A DNA stretch of 64,000 bases from Nocardioides bizhenqiangii (GTDB taxonomy: Bacteria > Actinomycetota > Actinomycetes > Propionibacteriales > Nocardioidaceae), in the NCBI RefSeq assembly GCF_034661235.1, contig NZ_CP141059.1, positions 744,001 through 808,000 of the forward strand, read 5' to 3'. The position numbers and the translations under genes are program-made. Shown piece by piece: positions 15,548 to 23,873 of the stretch (its first letter is position 1; the number at the start of each line of letters is the position of its first letter). Below the pieces are notes generated by a model, which was given only the letters and a program-made list of their open reading frames with translations, was not told the DNA's origin and ran no database searches.

Positions 15548-15762
15548 CCCGAGCCTTCACGCTGGTCGTCGAGTGGCCCGAGCCTTCACGCCGGTCGTCG
15601 AGTAGCCCGAGCCTTCACGCCGGTCGTCGAGTAGCCCGAGCCGCTAGGCGAGGGCGTATCGAGACGCCGCAAGCTGTCCGTGCTCACCGTCGTGGCGCGT
15701 CTCACCGCGTCTCGATACGCGCGGTCACGACCTCGTCCCTCGGTCGTGCGCGCTACTCGACC
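15535..15762. repeat. 29-bp tandem repeat plus palindromic element
   Basis: Four copies of a 29-bp unit starting GGTCGTCGAGTAGCCC begin at 15535, 15564, 15593 and 15622. The first three end GAGCCTTCACGC(T/C); the fourth runs into a full palindromic element that ends GCGTATCGAGACGC at about 15666. A second, diverged inverted copy follows at 15709-15762 (GTCTCGATACGC to GCTACTCGACCACC). The first copy contains the stop codon of the methyltransferase gene. The whole block separates that gene from the convergent acyltransferase gene. Confidence 0.9.
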
Positions 15763-15816
15763 ACCGAGGCTTGCTGACCGCGCGCCGGCCGCTCGCAAGC
15801 TCGCGGTGGCGGGCGG

Positions 15817-17265
15817 TCAGCTGACGCCGGCGGCCTTCTCGAGCGCGGCGAGCTCGGCGTCGAGGAACGTCAGCAGGCGCTGGAGGTGCGGGACGGTACG
15901 CCGGCAGCCGGTCAGGCCGAACCCCATGCTGCCGTCGTACGACGTGCAGGTGATGTTGAGAGCCATGCCGTTGATGGGGATGGACAGCGGGTAGTTGCCG
16001 ACCAGCTTGGCACCGTTCCAGTAGTGGGTGGTCCGAGGGCCGGGCACGTTGCTGATGATCAGGTTGTACGGCGACCGGATGATCCCCTGCATCTTCAGTG
16101 CCGGCCCGAGGATCGCCGGGGCCTGGCCGATCGCGCTCATCGCGAGCACCTGCACCGGGGTCAGTGACTGGAGGGCGTCCTTGCCGTCCTTCATCGACTT
16201 CTGGACCGCCACGAGCCGCTCGCCGGCGTCCGCCTGGTCTGTGCCGAGCCGGGCCATCACCGCACCGACGGCGTTGCCGCCCTCGGCCGACGGCAGGTGC
16301 GACTCCTTCGCCTTCAGCCCGACCGGGACCATCGCGACGAGAGGGGAGTCCGGGAGCGCGTCGTTCTCGAGGAGGTAGGTGCGGATCGCGCCGCCGCACA
16401 TCGCGAGCACGACGTCGTTGATGGTGGCGCCGGTCGCCTTGCCGACTCCCCGGATCCGCTCGACCGGCCAGTCCTGGGCGGCGAACCGGCGGGCGCCAGT
16501 GATGGAGCGGTTGAACATCGTGCGGGGCGTGTGGAACGACACCGTCGACGTCTCGTTGCGGGCGCCCTTGGACAAGGTCTTGATGAGCGCGCCGGGCATA
16601 CCGGCGGCCTCCGCGGTGATGCCGAGCGCGGTGCGCAGCGCGTCGCCGGGGAGCCCGGCCAGGGTGTGCGCGGCCTCGGTCATCGGAGCGTCGACGTCGC
16701 CCTTCGTGTCGGCCTTTGCCCGGCGGATCGCCCGCTTCGTCCACGGCGCGGCCATGCCCCGCTCGTCGGGGTCCGTCGACAGGGTGCTCTGCAGCAGCCG
16801 CATCGCGGAGATGCCGTCGACCAGGCCGTGGTGGATCTTGGTGTACATCGCGACCCTGCCGTCGGCGAGACCTTCGATGAGGTGGGCCTGCCACAGCGGG
16901 CGTTCCCAGTCGAGCCGGGTGCTGTGCAGGCGGGAGCACAGCTCGAGGAGCTCGCGGACGCGTCCCGGGGACGGAAGTGCGTTGTGGCGGACGTGGTGCT
17001 CGATGTCGAACTGGTCGTCCTCGCGCCAGAACAGCTGGCCGGCCGTCTTGATCGACCGGTGGGGGTGCTTGAGGAAGAGCGGCATGACCTCGTCGTCGTT
17101 CGACGTCGCCGCCTCGAACAGCTCGCGCACGAAGTCGGGGCCCGCGTCCTCCGGCCGCTCGAAGAGCTGCAGCCCGCCGACGTGCATCGGCTGGTTCTTG
17201 CTCTCCGCGAGCAGGAACGCCGCCGACGGCGGATCGATCGGGCGGAGCTTGGGGAGAGAGACCAC
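15817..17265 (-). CDS. Wax ester synthase/diacylglycerol acyltransferase (WS/DGAT)
   Basis: A 482-residue WS/DGAT enzyme. The acyl-CoA-binding active site HHxxxDG is present as KIHHGLVDGISAM near residue 145. The N-terminal PIDPPSAAFLLAESKNQPMH and the C-terminal YNLIISNVPGP with NGMALNITCTSYDG are also family signatures. It joins an acyl-CoA to a long-chain alcohol or diacylglycerol and makes storage lipid, as in Mycobacterium Tgs and Rhodococcus Atf proteins. The C-terminal domain begins near residue 240. The GTG at 17265 is favoured because AAGGG is eight bases upstream. It is a single gene, divergent from an FG-GAP protein gene. Confidence 0.9.
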   Translation of the reverse strand: MVSLPKLRPIDPPSAAFLLAESKNQPMHVGGLQLFERPEDAGPDFVRELFEAATSNDDEVMPLFLKHPHRSIKTAGQLFWREDDQFDIEHHVRHNALPSPGRVRELLELCSRLHSTRLDWERPLWQAHLIEGLADGRVAMYTKIHHGLVDGISAMRLLQSTLSTDPDERGMAAPWTKRAIRRAKADTKGDVDAPMTEAAHTLAGLPGDALRTALGITAEAAGMPGALIKTLSKGARNETSTVSFHTPRTMFNRSITGARRFAAQDWPVERIRGVGKATGATINDVVLAMCGGAIRTYLLENDALPDSPLVAMVPVGLKAKESHLPSAEGGNAVGAVMARLGTDQADAGERLVAVQKSMKDGKDALQSLTPVQVLAMSAIGQAPAILGPALKMQGIIRSPYNLIISNVPGPRTTHYWNGAKLVGNYPLSIPINGMALNITCTSYDGSMGFGLTGCRRTVPHLQRLLTFLDAELAALEKAAGVS

Positions 17266-17366
17266 GGAACAAACCCTTTCGTCGTGACGGCCGATCCTCC
17301 CGCCTGGTGACAGTCGCCACAAGTAGGAGGGTTCGAGCCGGGGCTCCTGATGGAAGGATGCCGCCC

Positions 17367-18866
17367 GTGAGCAACGACCAGCCGCCGGGGGAGCCGGCGC
17401 GGGACGACGATCCCCCGCGACCGCCGCCGCGGCCGGTGGCGCCACCCGGGCAGGTCTCGACGCCGGACCAGCTGCCGACCGTCGAGCCCGGCGAGTGGCC
17501 GGCGCAACCGCGCAGAGCGCCCGTGCCGCAACCGGCACCGCCGCCGGCTCCCGCGCCGGCACCGGTCCCCACCTCGGCACCGCCGGCACCGGGCCCGCCC
17601 GCCCCGCCCCCCGTGGCACCGGCGAAGCGGAGCCTGGCCTGGCTGTGGGTCACGTTGGCCGCGGTCTTCGTGCTCGGTGTCGGGACGGCCGCCACCCTGG
17701 TCGTCGTCAGGCCCTGGGAGGACGACACCAGCGACCGCGACACCGCCGGCGCTCCTCCCGACTCCGAGCAGCAGGCCGAGCCGTCGGACGAGGTCCCGGA
17801 GGACCCGGCTCCGACAGCCTCGGCGACTCCGACACCACCGAGCGCTCCGGCCGCCCAGGTCACCGCGGACCTCGACGGCGACGGGTACGGCGACGCGGTC
17901 GCCGTCCTCGGCTCGAGCAGCAGCATCGAGCGCGTCGTGCTGTCGAGCACCGGGAGCTCGTTCGAGGTCGCTCGCGAGCCGGTCGCGGCGTTCGAGGACC
18001 GGACCTGGGCCGACTTCGACGGCGACGGTGAGCTGGACGAGGTCTCGTGGACCTACGAGCTCGGTGGCACCCTCAACCTCACCTCGGACGACCTCGACCT
18101 CCGTGAGCGCAACCTCCGGCTCCGCCTCGATGACCGGCAGCCTTTCGTCAGCCTGAAACCGGGCGACTTCGACGGTGACGGCGCCGTCGACCTGGTCGCC
18201 TACGGCGCGACGGGGCGGAGGACGGTGGGCGTCTGGATCATCCGCAACGAGGCCGGCAGGTTCGCCGAGCCCGAGCAGTGGGTGCAGATCCCCAACGCGA
18301 CTTATGCGACGACCACGCTGCTCCCGGCCGACTTCGACGCCGACGGTCGCGCCGACGTCGCGGCCCGGGTGCCGAGCAGCGGTCTGCCGCGGGACCTGGG
18401 GCCTTCGAGCCGGATCGAGCTCGGCATCGCGCTGCTGACCTCGTCCGGGACGGGGTTCGTCCCGGGCCCGGTCGAACGCCCGACGGGTCTCCTCGACGGC
18501 GGCGAAGCCGTCGTCGGAGACTTCACCGGCGACGGGCAGCCGCGGGTGCTGCTGATCGACCGCAGTCGCACCGGCGTCCAGGTGCACGGCCTGCGCGCGG
18601 ACGGCGACCGGCTGGTCCTCGAGCCCGGTCTGGTGCTGCAGATCGGTGGCCGGCGGGGCGACGTGGTCGACGCGGTCGTGTCCGACGTCGACGGCGACGC
18701 GGTCGACGACGTCGTCTACTCGACGGTCGACGAACGCGGTCGGTCGTACGACGGGTTCCGGGTGCTGCGGCTCGACGAGCGCGCGACCGCGCCGAGCGAG
18801 GTCTGGGCGCCGACGCCGCGGTGTCCGTCGGGCGACTGCTCGTTCTACTTCGAGAACAGCTTCTGA
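17367..18866 (+). CDS. Membrane-anchored FG-GAP/VCBS repeat protein, copy 1
   Basis: This 499-residue protein has a proline/alanine-rich N-terminus (residues 1-85, e.g. APVPQPAPPPAPAPAPVP), one transmembrane helix (LAWLWVTLAAVFVLGVGTAA, near 95-115), an acidic linker, and an extracytoplasmic domain of FG-GAP/VCBS repeats. The repeats are recognisable by calcium-binding loops DLDGDGYGD, DFDGDGELD, DFDGDGAVD, DFDADGRAD and DVDGDAVDD. Such repeats form beta-propellers, often for binding proteins or glycans. Two C-terminal Cys (RCPSGDCSF) may form a disulfide. GTG at 17367 is chosen over ATG at 17358 because GGAAGGA is eight bases before it. A paralogue follows 59 bp downstream. Confidence 0.75.
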   Translation: MSNDQPPGEPARDDDPPRPPPRPVAPPGQVSTPDQLPTVEPGEWPAQPRRAPVPQPAPPPAPAPAPVPTSAPPAPGPPAPPPVAPAKRSLAWLWVTLAAVFVLGVGTAATLVVVRPWEDDTSDRDTAGAPPDSEQQAEPSDEVPEDPAPTASATPTPPSAPAAQVTADLDGDGYGDAVAVLGSSSSIERVVLSSTGSSFEVAREPVAAFEDRTWADFDGDGELDEVSWTYELGGTLNLTSDDLDLRERNLRLRLDDRQPFVSLKPGDFDGDGAVDLVAYGATGRRTVGVWIIRNEAGRFAEPEQWVQIPNATYATTTLLPADFDADGRADVAARVPSSGLPRDLGPSSRIELGIALLTSSGTGFVPGPVERPTGLLDGGEAVVGDFTGDGQPRVLLIDRSRTGVQVHGLRADGDRLVLEPGLVLQIGGRRGDVVDAVVSDVDGDAVDDVVYSTVDERGRSYDGFRVLRLDERATAPSEVWAPTPRCPSGDCSFYFENSF

Positions 18867-18925
18867 CCCGACCGGCCACCGGCACAGGGAGTTTGTCCGA
18901 CCACTGAGCGTGGGACGATCCCGCC

Positions 18926-20458
18926 ATGACGATCGGTGACGGCGGCTCGGCAGCGCCACCAGGTTGGTATCCGGACGGACCGGGCTGGGAACGGCGGTGG
19001 GACGGCGTCGCATGGACGGCCGACCGGCGGCCGGTGTCGCCGGCGCAACCGCCGGTCCAGCCGCCTGCCCAGCCACCGGCGCAGCCGCCGACCCAGCGAC
19101 CGGTCCAAGCCTCCCGCTCGCCCTGGGCACCCCCGTCCGCGGGTGCACCGGCCGGGAGCCCGGCACCGTCGCCCTTCCGCCCGGCCTCGCCACCCCCGGG
19201 CCAGGTGCCGCCGGGCTCGCCGCAGGGACCGCCGCCCGGGCCGCCGTTCGCCACACCGGGCGGGCCGTCGTACCCGGCGCCGCCCCAGAAGAAGAGCCTG
19301 CTGTGGCTGTGGGTCGCACTCGCCGTCGTGCTGATCGTGGTCGTCGCGACCGTGGTGACCCTGGTGGTCGTCCAGCCGTGGTCCGACGACGGCGACGGCA
19401 GCAAGGGCGGCGGCGCCACAACCGAGCCGACCGAGACGGAGCCGGCCGCCGAGCCGGTCCGCGGCGACATCGACGGCGACGGGAGGGGCGACGTCCTCGG
19501 CCGGTTCTACGACTCCACCGAGAGCCGGCTGACCCTCACCAACGCGGACGGCTCCTTCCAGCTGGCGAAGGAACCGGTGCAGCAGGAGGAGAACCTGGTC
19601 GTGGCCGACTTCGACGGCGAGGGCGGCAATGACGTGGGCTCCTGGTTCGACTCCGGCGGCACCCTCCAGTTCGAGATCGAGGACAGCGACCTGTCGGTGA
19701 CGCAGGCCTTCGACCTCTGGTTCAAGGTCGAGGCGGTCAACGCCGCGTTCGGTGACTTCGACGGCGACGGTCTCACCGACATCGCGGCCTACGGCCAGCA
19801 GCACCGCAGCCAGGTGGCGGTGTGGGTGCTGCGCAACAGCGGAGACGGGTTCGAGGCGCCGGTGAAGTGGGCCGCGCTGCCCAATGCGACGTACGGCTCG
19901 ACCGAGCTGATCGTCGGTGACTTCAACGGCGACGGCAGCGACGACGTGATGGCCGTCGCGCCGGACGAGCCGGTGGTCCGCGGCGACTTCGACAACCTCT
20001 ACTGGTACGGCGACTTCGGGGTCGTGCCGCTCATCGCCCGGGCCGGCTCCTTCGCCCGCGGCACCATCGCACCGGTCGAGACCGACCTCTTCGACCAGGA
20101 GTACACCGTCGGCGACTTCGACGGCGACGGCAAGGAGACGCTGGTCGCTGACAACTTCTACGAGGACACCTTCCTCCTCTACGAGTACGACGGCACCACC
20201 TTGCGTCCGACGGGGGCGACCGTTCCGTACGGCGTGGCCGGCGACGGCGTGATGGATGCGGTCACCGCCGTCGACCTCAACGGCGACCAGCTCGACGACC
20301 TCGTGCTCACCAGCGTCAACATCGACGACTACAGCTTCTACGGGGTGTGGGTGGCGACCGCCGACGCGGAGGGGGGCATCGACACCCCGACGAAGTGGGC
20401 GGACCTGCCCAGCTGCTCGAACGACTACTGCGAGGTCGACTACTTCGTCGCGCGCTGA
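18926..20458 (+). CDS. Membrane-anchored FG-GAP/VCBS repeat protein with DUF2510 N-terminus, copy 2
   Basis: A 510-residue paralogue of the preceding protein. Residues 12-32 (PPGWYPDGPGWERRWDGVAW) are a DUF2510 motif, a short cytoplasmic domain common at the N-termini of actinobacterial membrane proteins; copy 1 lacks it. A Pro/Gln-rich linker, one transmembrane helix (LWLWVALAVVLIVVVATVV) and a series of Asp-rich FG-GAP loops follow (DIDGDGRGD, DFDGEGGND, DFDGDGLTD, DFNGDGSDD, DFDGDGKET, DLNGDQLDD). The C-terminus again has paired Cys (SCSNDYCEV). Both copies share LPNATY or IPNATY motifs at the same place, so tandem duplication is clear. Ligand and role are unknown. Confidence 0.75.
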   Translation: MTIGDGGSAAPPGWYPDGPGWERRWDGVAWTADRRPVSPAQPPVQPPAQPPAQPPTQRPVQASRSPWAPPSAGAPAGSPAPSPFRPASPPPGQVPPGSPQGPPPGPPFATPGGPSYPAPPQKKSLLWLWVALAVVLIVVVATVVTLVVVQPWSDDGDGSKGGGATTEPTETEPAAEPVRGDIDGDGRGDVLGRFYDSTESRLTLTNADGSFQLAKEPVQQEENLVVADFDGEGGNDVGSWFDSGGTLQFEIEDSDLSVTQAFDLWFKVEAVNAAFGDFDGDGLTDIAAYGQQHRSQVAVWVLRNSGDGFEAPVKWAALPNATYGSTELIVGDFNGDGSDDVMAVAPDEPVVRGDFDNLYWYGDFGVVPLIARAGSFARGTIAPVETDLFDQEYTVGDFDGDGKETLVADNFYEDTFLLYEYDGTTLRPTGATVPYGVAGDGVMDAVTAVDLNGDQLDDLVLTSVNIDDYSFYGVWVATADAEGGIDTPTKWADLPSCSNDYCEVDYFVAR

Positions 20459-20611
20459 GCGGGAAGCGGACCCGCAACCGTCCACAGGCATCGCGCCGGC
20501 GCCGGCTGTGCACAGCCGCGACGCCGGCGCGGGGCCGTCGTCGGGCGACGCTCCTAACGTCCCGTCGCGACGCCGGAACTCGCCGGCGCGTGACCCTCGG
20601 GAGCACCCTTC

Positions 20612-20959
20612 ATGTCCGACTTCGTCCTGCGGCGCCTCGCCGCTTTCCTGCTGGCCCTGCTGGCCGTCGGTGGGCTCGCCGCCTCTGCGACCGCCGGCCC
20701 GTCCACCACCCACACCGACCCCTACGTCCCACCCGCCGACACGATCGTCCAGGTCGAGGGCGACGCCGCCAACGGCTTCGGCATCCGGCACTACGACGGC
20801 TCGTGGCACTACCCGCCGACCGACTCGGAGACGATGGCCGAGTGCGGCGAGTACGACCGGGAGATCCGGCGGTTCCGCTGCAAGGTGGCCAACCGCGCCT
20901 GGTTCCGCGCTCTCGCCGGCTTCAAGGAGACGACGCGTTACTACCGCTCGCTGCAGTAG
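20612..20959 (+). CDS. Small secreted protein
   Basis: A 115-residue protein with a clear Sec signal peptide: basic start (VLRR), hydrophobic core (LAAFLLALLAVGGLAA) and a likely cleavage after SATA near residue 28. The mature domain of about 87 residues is rich in aromatic residues and has two Cys (AECGEYD, FRCKVAN) likely to form a disulfide. GGGAGC lies about nine bases before the ATG. No family is recognised. A palindromic repeat follows its stop codon at a distance of 12 bp. Confidence 0.7.
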   Translation: MSDFVLRRLAAFLLALLAVGGLAASATAGPSTTHTDPYVPPADTIVQVEGDAANGFGIRHYDGSWHYPPTDSETMAECGEYDREIRRFRCKVANRAWFRALAGFKETTRYYRSLQ

Positions 20960-20971
20960 CCCTCAGCTTTC

Positions 20972-21013
20972 GGTCGTCGAGTAGCCCGAGCCGCTAGGCG
21001 AGGGCGTATCGAG
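20972..21013. repeat. Dispersed palindromic element, single copy
   Basis: One 42-bp copy starting GGTCGTCGAGTAGCCC and ending GGGCGTATCGAG. It lies in the gap between the small secreted protein gene and the Y-family polymerase gene, in the orientation of both genes. Confidence 0.9.
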
Positions 21014-21045
21014 GCCCGGTCGGCTCGAACTGGCACCATCGCCCC

Positions 21046-22191
21046 ATGGGCTGGGTGCTGCACGTCGATCTCGACCAGTTCATCGCCGCGGTCGAGGTGC
21101 TGCGGCGGCCCGAGCTGGCCGGGCTCCCGGTGATCGTCGGCGGGCGCGGCGACCCGACCGAGCGCGGCGTGGTGGCGACCGCCTCCTACGAGGCCCGGCG
21201 CTTCGGCGTCGGCTCCGGGATGCCGCTGCGGCTCGCGGAGCGGAAGCTGCGCAAGTCGGAAGAAGAGGCCGTCTTCCTGCCGGTCGACAAGGACGCCTAC
21301 GACGCGGCCTCGGCCGAGGTGATGGACGTGCTGCGCAGCCTCGACTGGGGCGGCGTGCCGGTGCTGGTCGAGGTCCTCGGCTGGGACGAGGCCTTCGTCG
21401 GTCCGGGACCGGACCACGGCGAGCTCGGCTCGCCGGTGGAGTTCGCGGAGCGGATCCGAGCCGCCGTGCTCGACCGCACCCGGCTGACCAGCGCGGTCGG
21501 GATCGGCAACAACAAGCTCCAGGCCAAGCTCGCGACCGGGTTCGCGAAGCAGCGGGTGGAGGGTGCGTTGGCCCGGGAGGCGGGTTCCGGGATCGGCGAG
21601 GAGTCGGGCCCCGGCGGTCAGGAGCGCGGCCGCGGGACCTACGTCCTCACCGACGAGGGCTGGTACGACGAGATGGGCGACCGCCCGACCAGCGCGCTGT
21701 GGGGCATCGGCAAGAAGACCGCCGACAAGCTGGCCCTCCTCGGCATCGCCACGGTCGAGGACCTCGCCCGTGCCGACGCCGCGATGCTGGCCGAGCGGAT
21801 CGGGCCGACCACCGGACCCTGGCTGCGCCGGCTCGGCCGTGGCGTCGCGTCGAGCGAGGTCGACGCCACGCCGTACGTCGCCCGCGGGCACGGCCGCGAG
21901 GAGACGTTCCAGGAAGACCTGACCGACTGGGCCGAGGTCGAGCGAGAGGTCGACCGGATCGCGCGCCGGGTGGTCGCCGACATCGCGGCCGAAGGCCGCC
22001 CGGCGGTCCGGGTGGAGCTCAAGCTGCGCTACCGGCCGTTCTTCACCCTGACCCGCAGCCACAAACTGCCGGCGCCGACGACCGATGCCGACGAGCTCGC
22101 TGCCGAGGCGGTCGCCCTGCTCGACCGGGTCGAGAAGGACCGCCCGGTCAGGCTGCTCGGCGTACGCCTCGAGATGGCCGATCCCTCCTGA
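21046..22191 (+). CDS. dinB: Y-family DNA polymerase IV-like protein
   Basis: A 381-residue Y-family polymerase. The N-terminal metal site is HVDLDQFIAAVE (Asp8, Asp10). The second acidic cluster is LGWDEAFVG near residue 117, replacing the usual SIDEAYLD but keeping the Asp-Glu pair. A helix-hairpin-helix stretch (LWGIGKKTADKLALLGIATV) near 220-240 and a little-finger domain follow. It performs error-prone synthesis past lesions. There is no C-terminal beta-clamp motif QLxLF that I can see; the protein ends MADPS soon after VRLLGVRLE, so the clamp-binding tail may be missing. Palindromic repeats flank the gene on both sides. Confidence 0.85.
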   Translation: MGWVLHVDLDQFIAAVEVLRRPELAGLPVIVGGRGDPTERGVVATASYEARRFGVGSGMPLRLAERKLRKSEEEAVFLPVDKDAYDAASAEVMDVLRSLDWGGVPVLVEVLGWDEAFVGPGPDHGELGSPVEFAERIRAAVLDRTRLTSAVGIGNNKLQAKLATGFAKQRVEGALAREAGSGIGEESGPGGQERGRGTYVLTDEGWYDEMGDRPTSALWGIGKKTADKLALLGIATVEDLARADAAMLAERIGPTTGPWLRRLGRGVASSEVDATPYVARGHGREETFQEDLTDWAEVEREVDRIARRVVADIAAEGRPAVRVELKLRYRPFFTLTRSHKLPAPTTDADELAAEAVALLDRVEKDRPVRLLGVRLEMADPS

Positions 22192-22230
22192 CCGCGCTTT
22201 CTTCGTTGGTCGAGAGCGCGAGATCTTCGT

Positions 22231-22329
22231 TGGTCGAGTAGCCCGAGCCGCTAGGCGAGGGCGTATCGAGACCCCCGGGGGTTTCGTTGGTCGAGTAGCC
22301 CGAGCCGCTCGGCGAGGGCGTATCGAGAC
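22231..22329. repeat. Two direct copies of the palindromic element
   Basis: Copies at 22231-22272 and 22289-22329 start GGTCGAGTAGCCCGAGCC and end GCGTATCGAGAC(C/T), separated by a G/C-rich joint. A truncated copy (TTGGTCGAGAGCG) precedes them at 22205. The array lies directly after the polymerase gene and before the GIY-YIG fusion gene. Confidence 0.9.
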
Positions 22330-22387
22330 TGCGAGTCCTTGTGGATGACTGTTCGACACCACAGCCGTCCCCACCAACCATGTCGCT

Positions 22388-23524
22388 GTGACTGCCTACG
22401 TCTACATCCTGCGATGCGCGGACGGTTCGTACTACGTCGGCAGCACCCGCGACCTGGAGAAGCGGCTGTGGGAGCACCAGATTGGCCTGGGAGCGTCGTA
22501 CACCCAAAGACGACGACCGGTAGAACTCGTGTGGAGCGCGGAGTACCCCAACGTGGGTGAAGCCTTCTTCTGGGAGAAGAGGATCCAGGGCTGGTCGCGC
22601 GCCAAACGGGTTGCACTCATCAACGGCGAGTACGACAGGTTGCCTGGCCTTGCCAAAAAGGACTTCGGTGGGGCGGGCGATCGCTCCCTGCGCCGGGGCG
22701 AGCCGCTCGCCACCGATCCGCTAGCTACGGTGAAGGCCATGACACGTCCGGCCGAGGTCGTCGCCGTCACCGACGAGTTTCTCGCTCAGATCGAAACGGA
22801 CCGGCCGGGCCTCGTTCATGGCTTGTACCTGCACGGCTCGCTTTGCTGGGGAGAGTTCTACGCCGACAGCGACATCGACTTCGTGGGTGTGCTGAGCCGG
22901 CCCGCCTCCGTCGGAGACCTGGCAGCACTAGAGGCCGCTCACGCCCGGGTGCGGGAGGCGGTGCCGGAACGTCGCTATGAAGGCTTCTACTGTCAGGAAG
23001 GCGACCTCGCGTGCCCGGCCTCAGATGTGGGCCTGGTGCCGGTGCATTATCAGGGATCCTTCGACTTGGCCGGGCGGCTCGACGCCAATCCCGTGACGTG
23101 GCACGAACTGGCCGAACGCGGAATCATCGTGCGAGGCGGCAAACCCAGGATTCACACCGACATGGATGAATTGCTGGACTTCACCCGCGACAACCTGACG
23201 AGCTATTGGGAGCCTCTTCTCTCTCGGATGGGGGAGGAAGGTGACCAAACCGTAGGACGGGACGACGATGCCGTGGTCTGGGTGACGCTCGGCGTCGCTC
23301 GGCTCCATCATCTGCTTGCACGCGCTGCGCTCACGTCGAAAAGCGGCGCGGGTCGCTACATCCTCGACGCGCTGGAGCCGCGCTGGCACCGGCTGGCGGA
23401 TGAGGCCCTCGCCCTGCGGGAACGGCCAGGGACGTCATCGTCGTACAGCGATGTCGCGACGCGCGGTCGGGACGCCCGAGAGTTTCTCGCCTGGGCCATC
23501 GCGGACGGGCGACGTCTCCGCTGA
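22388..23524 (+). CDS. GIY-YIG nuclease domain fused to an aminoglycoside-type nucleotidyltransferase
   Basis: One open frame of 378 codons covers two domains. Residues 1-92 are a YhbQ/UPF0213-type GIY-YIG domain (YVYILRCADGSYYVGSTRD, Arg21, His30, Glu63 region FWEKRIQGW) that ends with the usual family C-terminus LINGEYDRLPGL. After a linker of about 25 residues, residues 118-378 are a nucleotidyltransferase like ANT/AadA proteins: LYLHGSLCWGEFYADSDIDF holds the GS-x-DxD metal site. An in-frame ATG at 22739 starts the second domain exactly, with TACGGT seven bases upstream, so it may also be made separately. The DNA is less GC-rich and less regular in codon use than its neighbours and is flanked by repeat arrays, which suggests recent acquisition. 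Confidence 0.75.
   Translation: MTAYVYILRCADGSYYVGSTRDLEKRLWEHQIGLGASYTQRRRPVELVWSAEYPNVGEAFFWEKRIQGWSRAKRVALINGEYDRLPGLAKKDFGGAGDRSLRRGEPLATDPLATVKAMTRPAEVVAVTDEFLAQIETDRPGLVHGLYLHGSLCWGEFYADSDIDFVGVLSRPASVGDLAALEAAHARVREAVPERRYEGFYCQEGDLACPASDVGLVPVHYQGSFDLAGRLDANPVTWHELAERGIIVRGGKPRIHTDMDELLDFTRDNLTSYWEPLLSRMGEEGDQTVGRDDDAVVWVTLGVARLHHLLARAALTSKSGAGRYILDALEPRWHRLADEALALRERPGTSSSYSDVATRGRDAREFLAWAIADGRRLR
22726..22731 (+). promoter_or_regulatory. Internal leaderless-type -10 hexamer (TACGGT)
   Basis: Inside the linker of the fusion ORF, TACGGT lies seven bases before the in-frame ATG at 22739. The same spacing is seen at many other gene starts in this window, so the nucleotidyltransferase part may have its own transcript. 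Confidence 0.4.
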
Positions 23525-23533
23525 GGAGACAAA

Positions 23534-23870
23534 GGTCTCGATATGCCCTCGCCTAGCGGCTCGGGCTACTCGACCAACGAAAGCCCCGCGGGGGTCTCGA
23601 TACGCCCTCGCCTAGCGGCTCGGGCTACTCGACCAACGAAGGCGCGGGGTCTCGATATGCCCTCGCCTAGCGGCTCGGGCTACTCGACCAACGAAAGCCC
23701 CGCGGGGGTCTCGATACGCCCTCGCCTAGCGGCTCGGGCTACTCGACCAACGAAAGCCCCGCGGGGGTCTCGATACGCCCTCGCCTAGCGGCTCGGGCTA
23801 CTCGACCAGCGAAGGCGGGGGGTCTCGAGACGCCCTCGCCTGGCGGCTCGGGCTACTCGACCAACGAGAG
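23534..23870. repeat. Tandem array of six palindromic elements
   Basis: Six near-identical copies begin with GGTCTCGA at 23534, 23593, 23648, 23707, 23766 and 23821, and each ends GGCTACTCGACCA(A/G)CG. The spacings are 59, 55, 59, 59 and 55 bp. The short joints alternate between AAAGCCCCGCGGG and AAGGCGCGG types. Copies 1 and 3 share ATATGCC where the others have ATACGCC, and copy 6 has GAGACGCC, so the array looks grown by local duplication. It fills the gap between the fusion gene and the ligase gene; no ORF in it is credible. Confidence 0.95.
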
Positions 23871-23873
23871 GGG

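Noticed and set aside
18845..20809. Long minus-strand open frame of about 650 codons opposite the FG-GAP genes
   Set aside because: It is a shadow of GC-rich codon structure. The plus-strand frame shows clear FG-GAP loops, a transmembrane helix and a DUF2510 motif.
23534..23870. Regular repeat array resembling CRISPR
   Set aside because: Repeats are about 44 bp with joints of only 11-15 bp that are nearly identical to one another, and no cas gene is present. The unit is the dispersed palindromic element.
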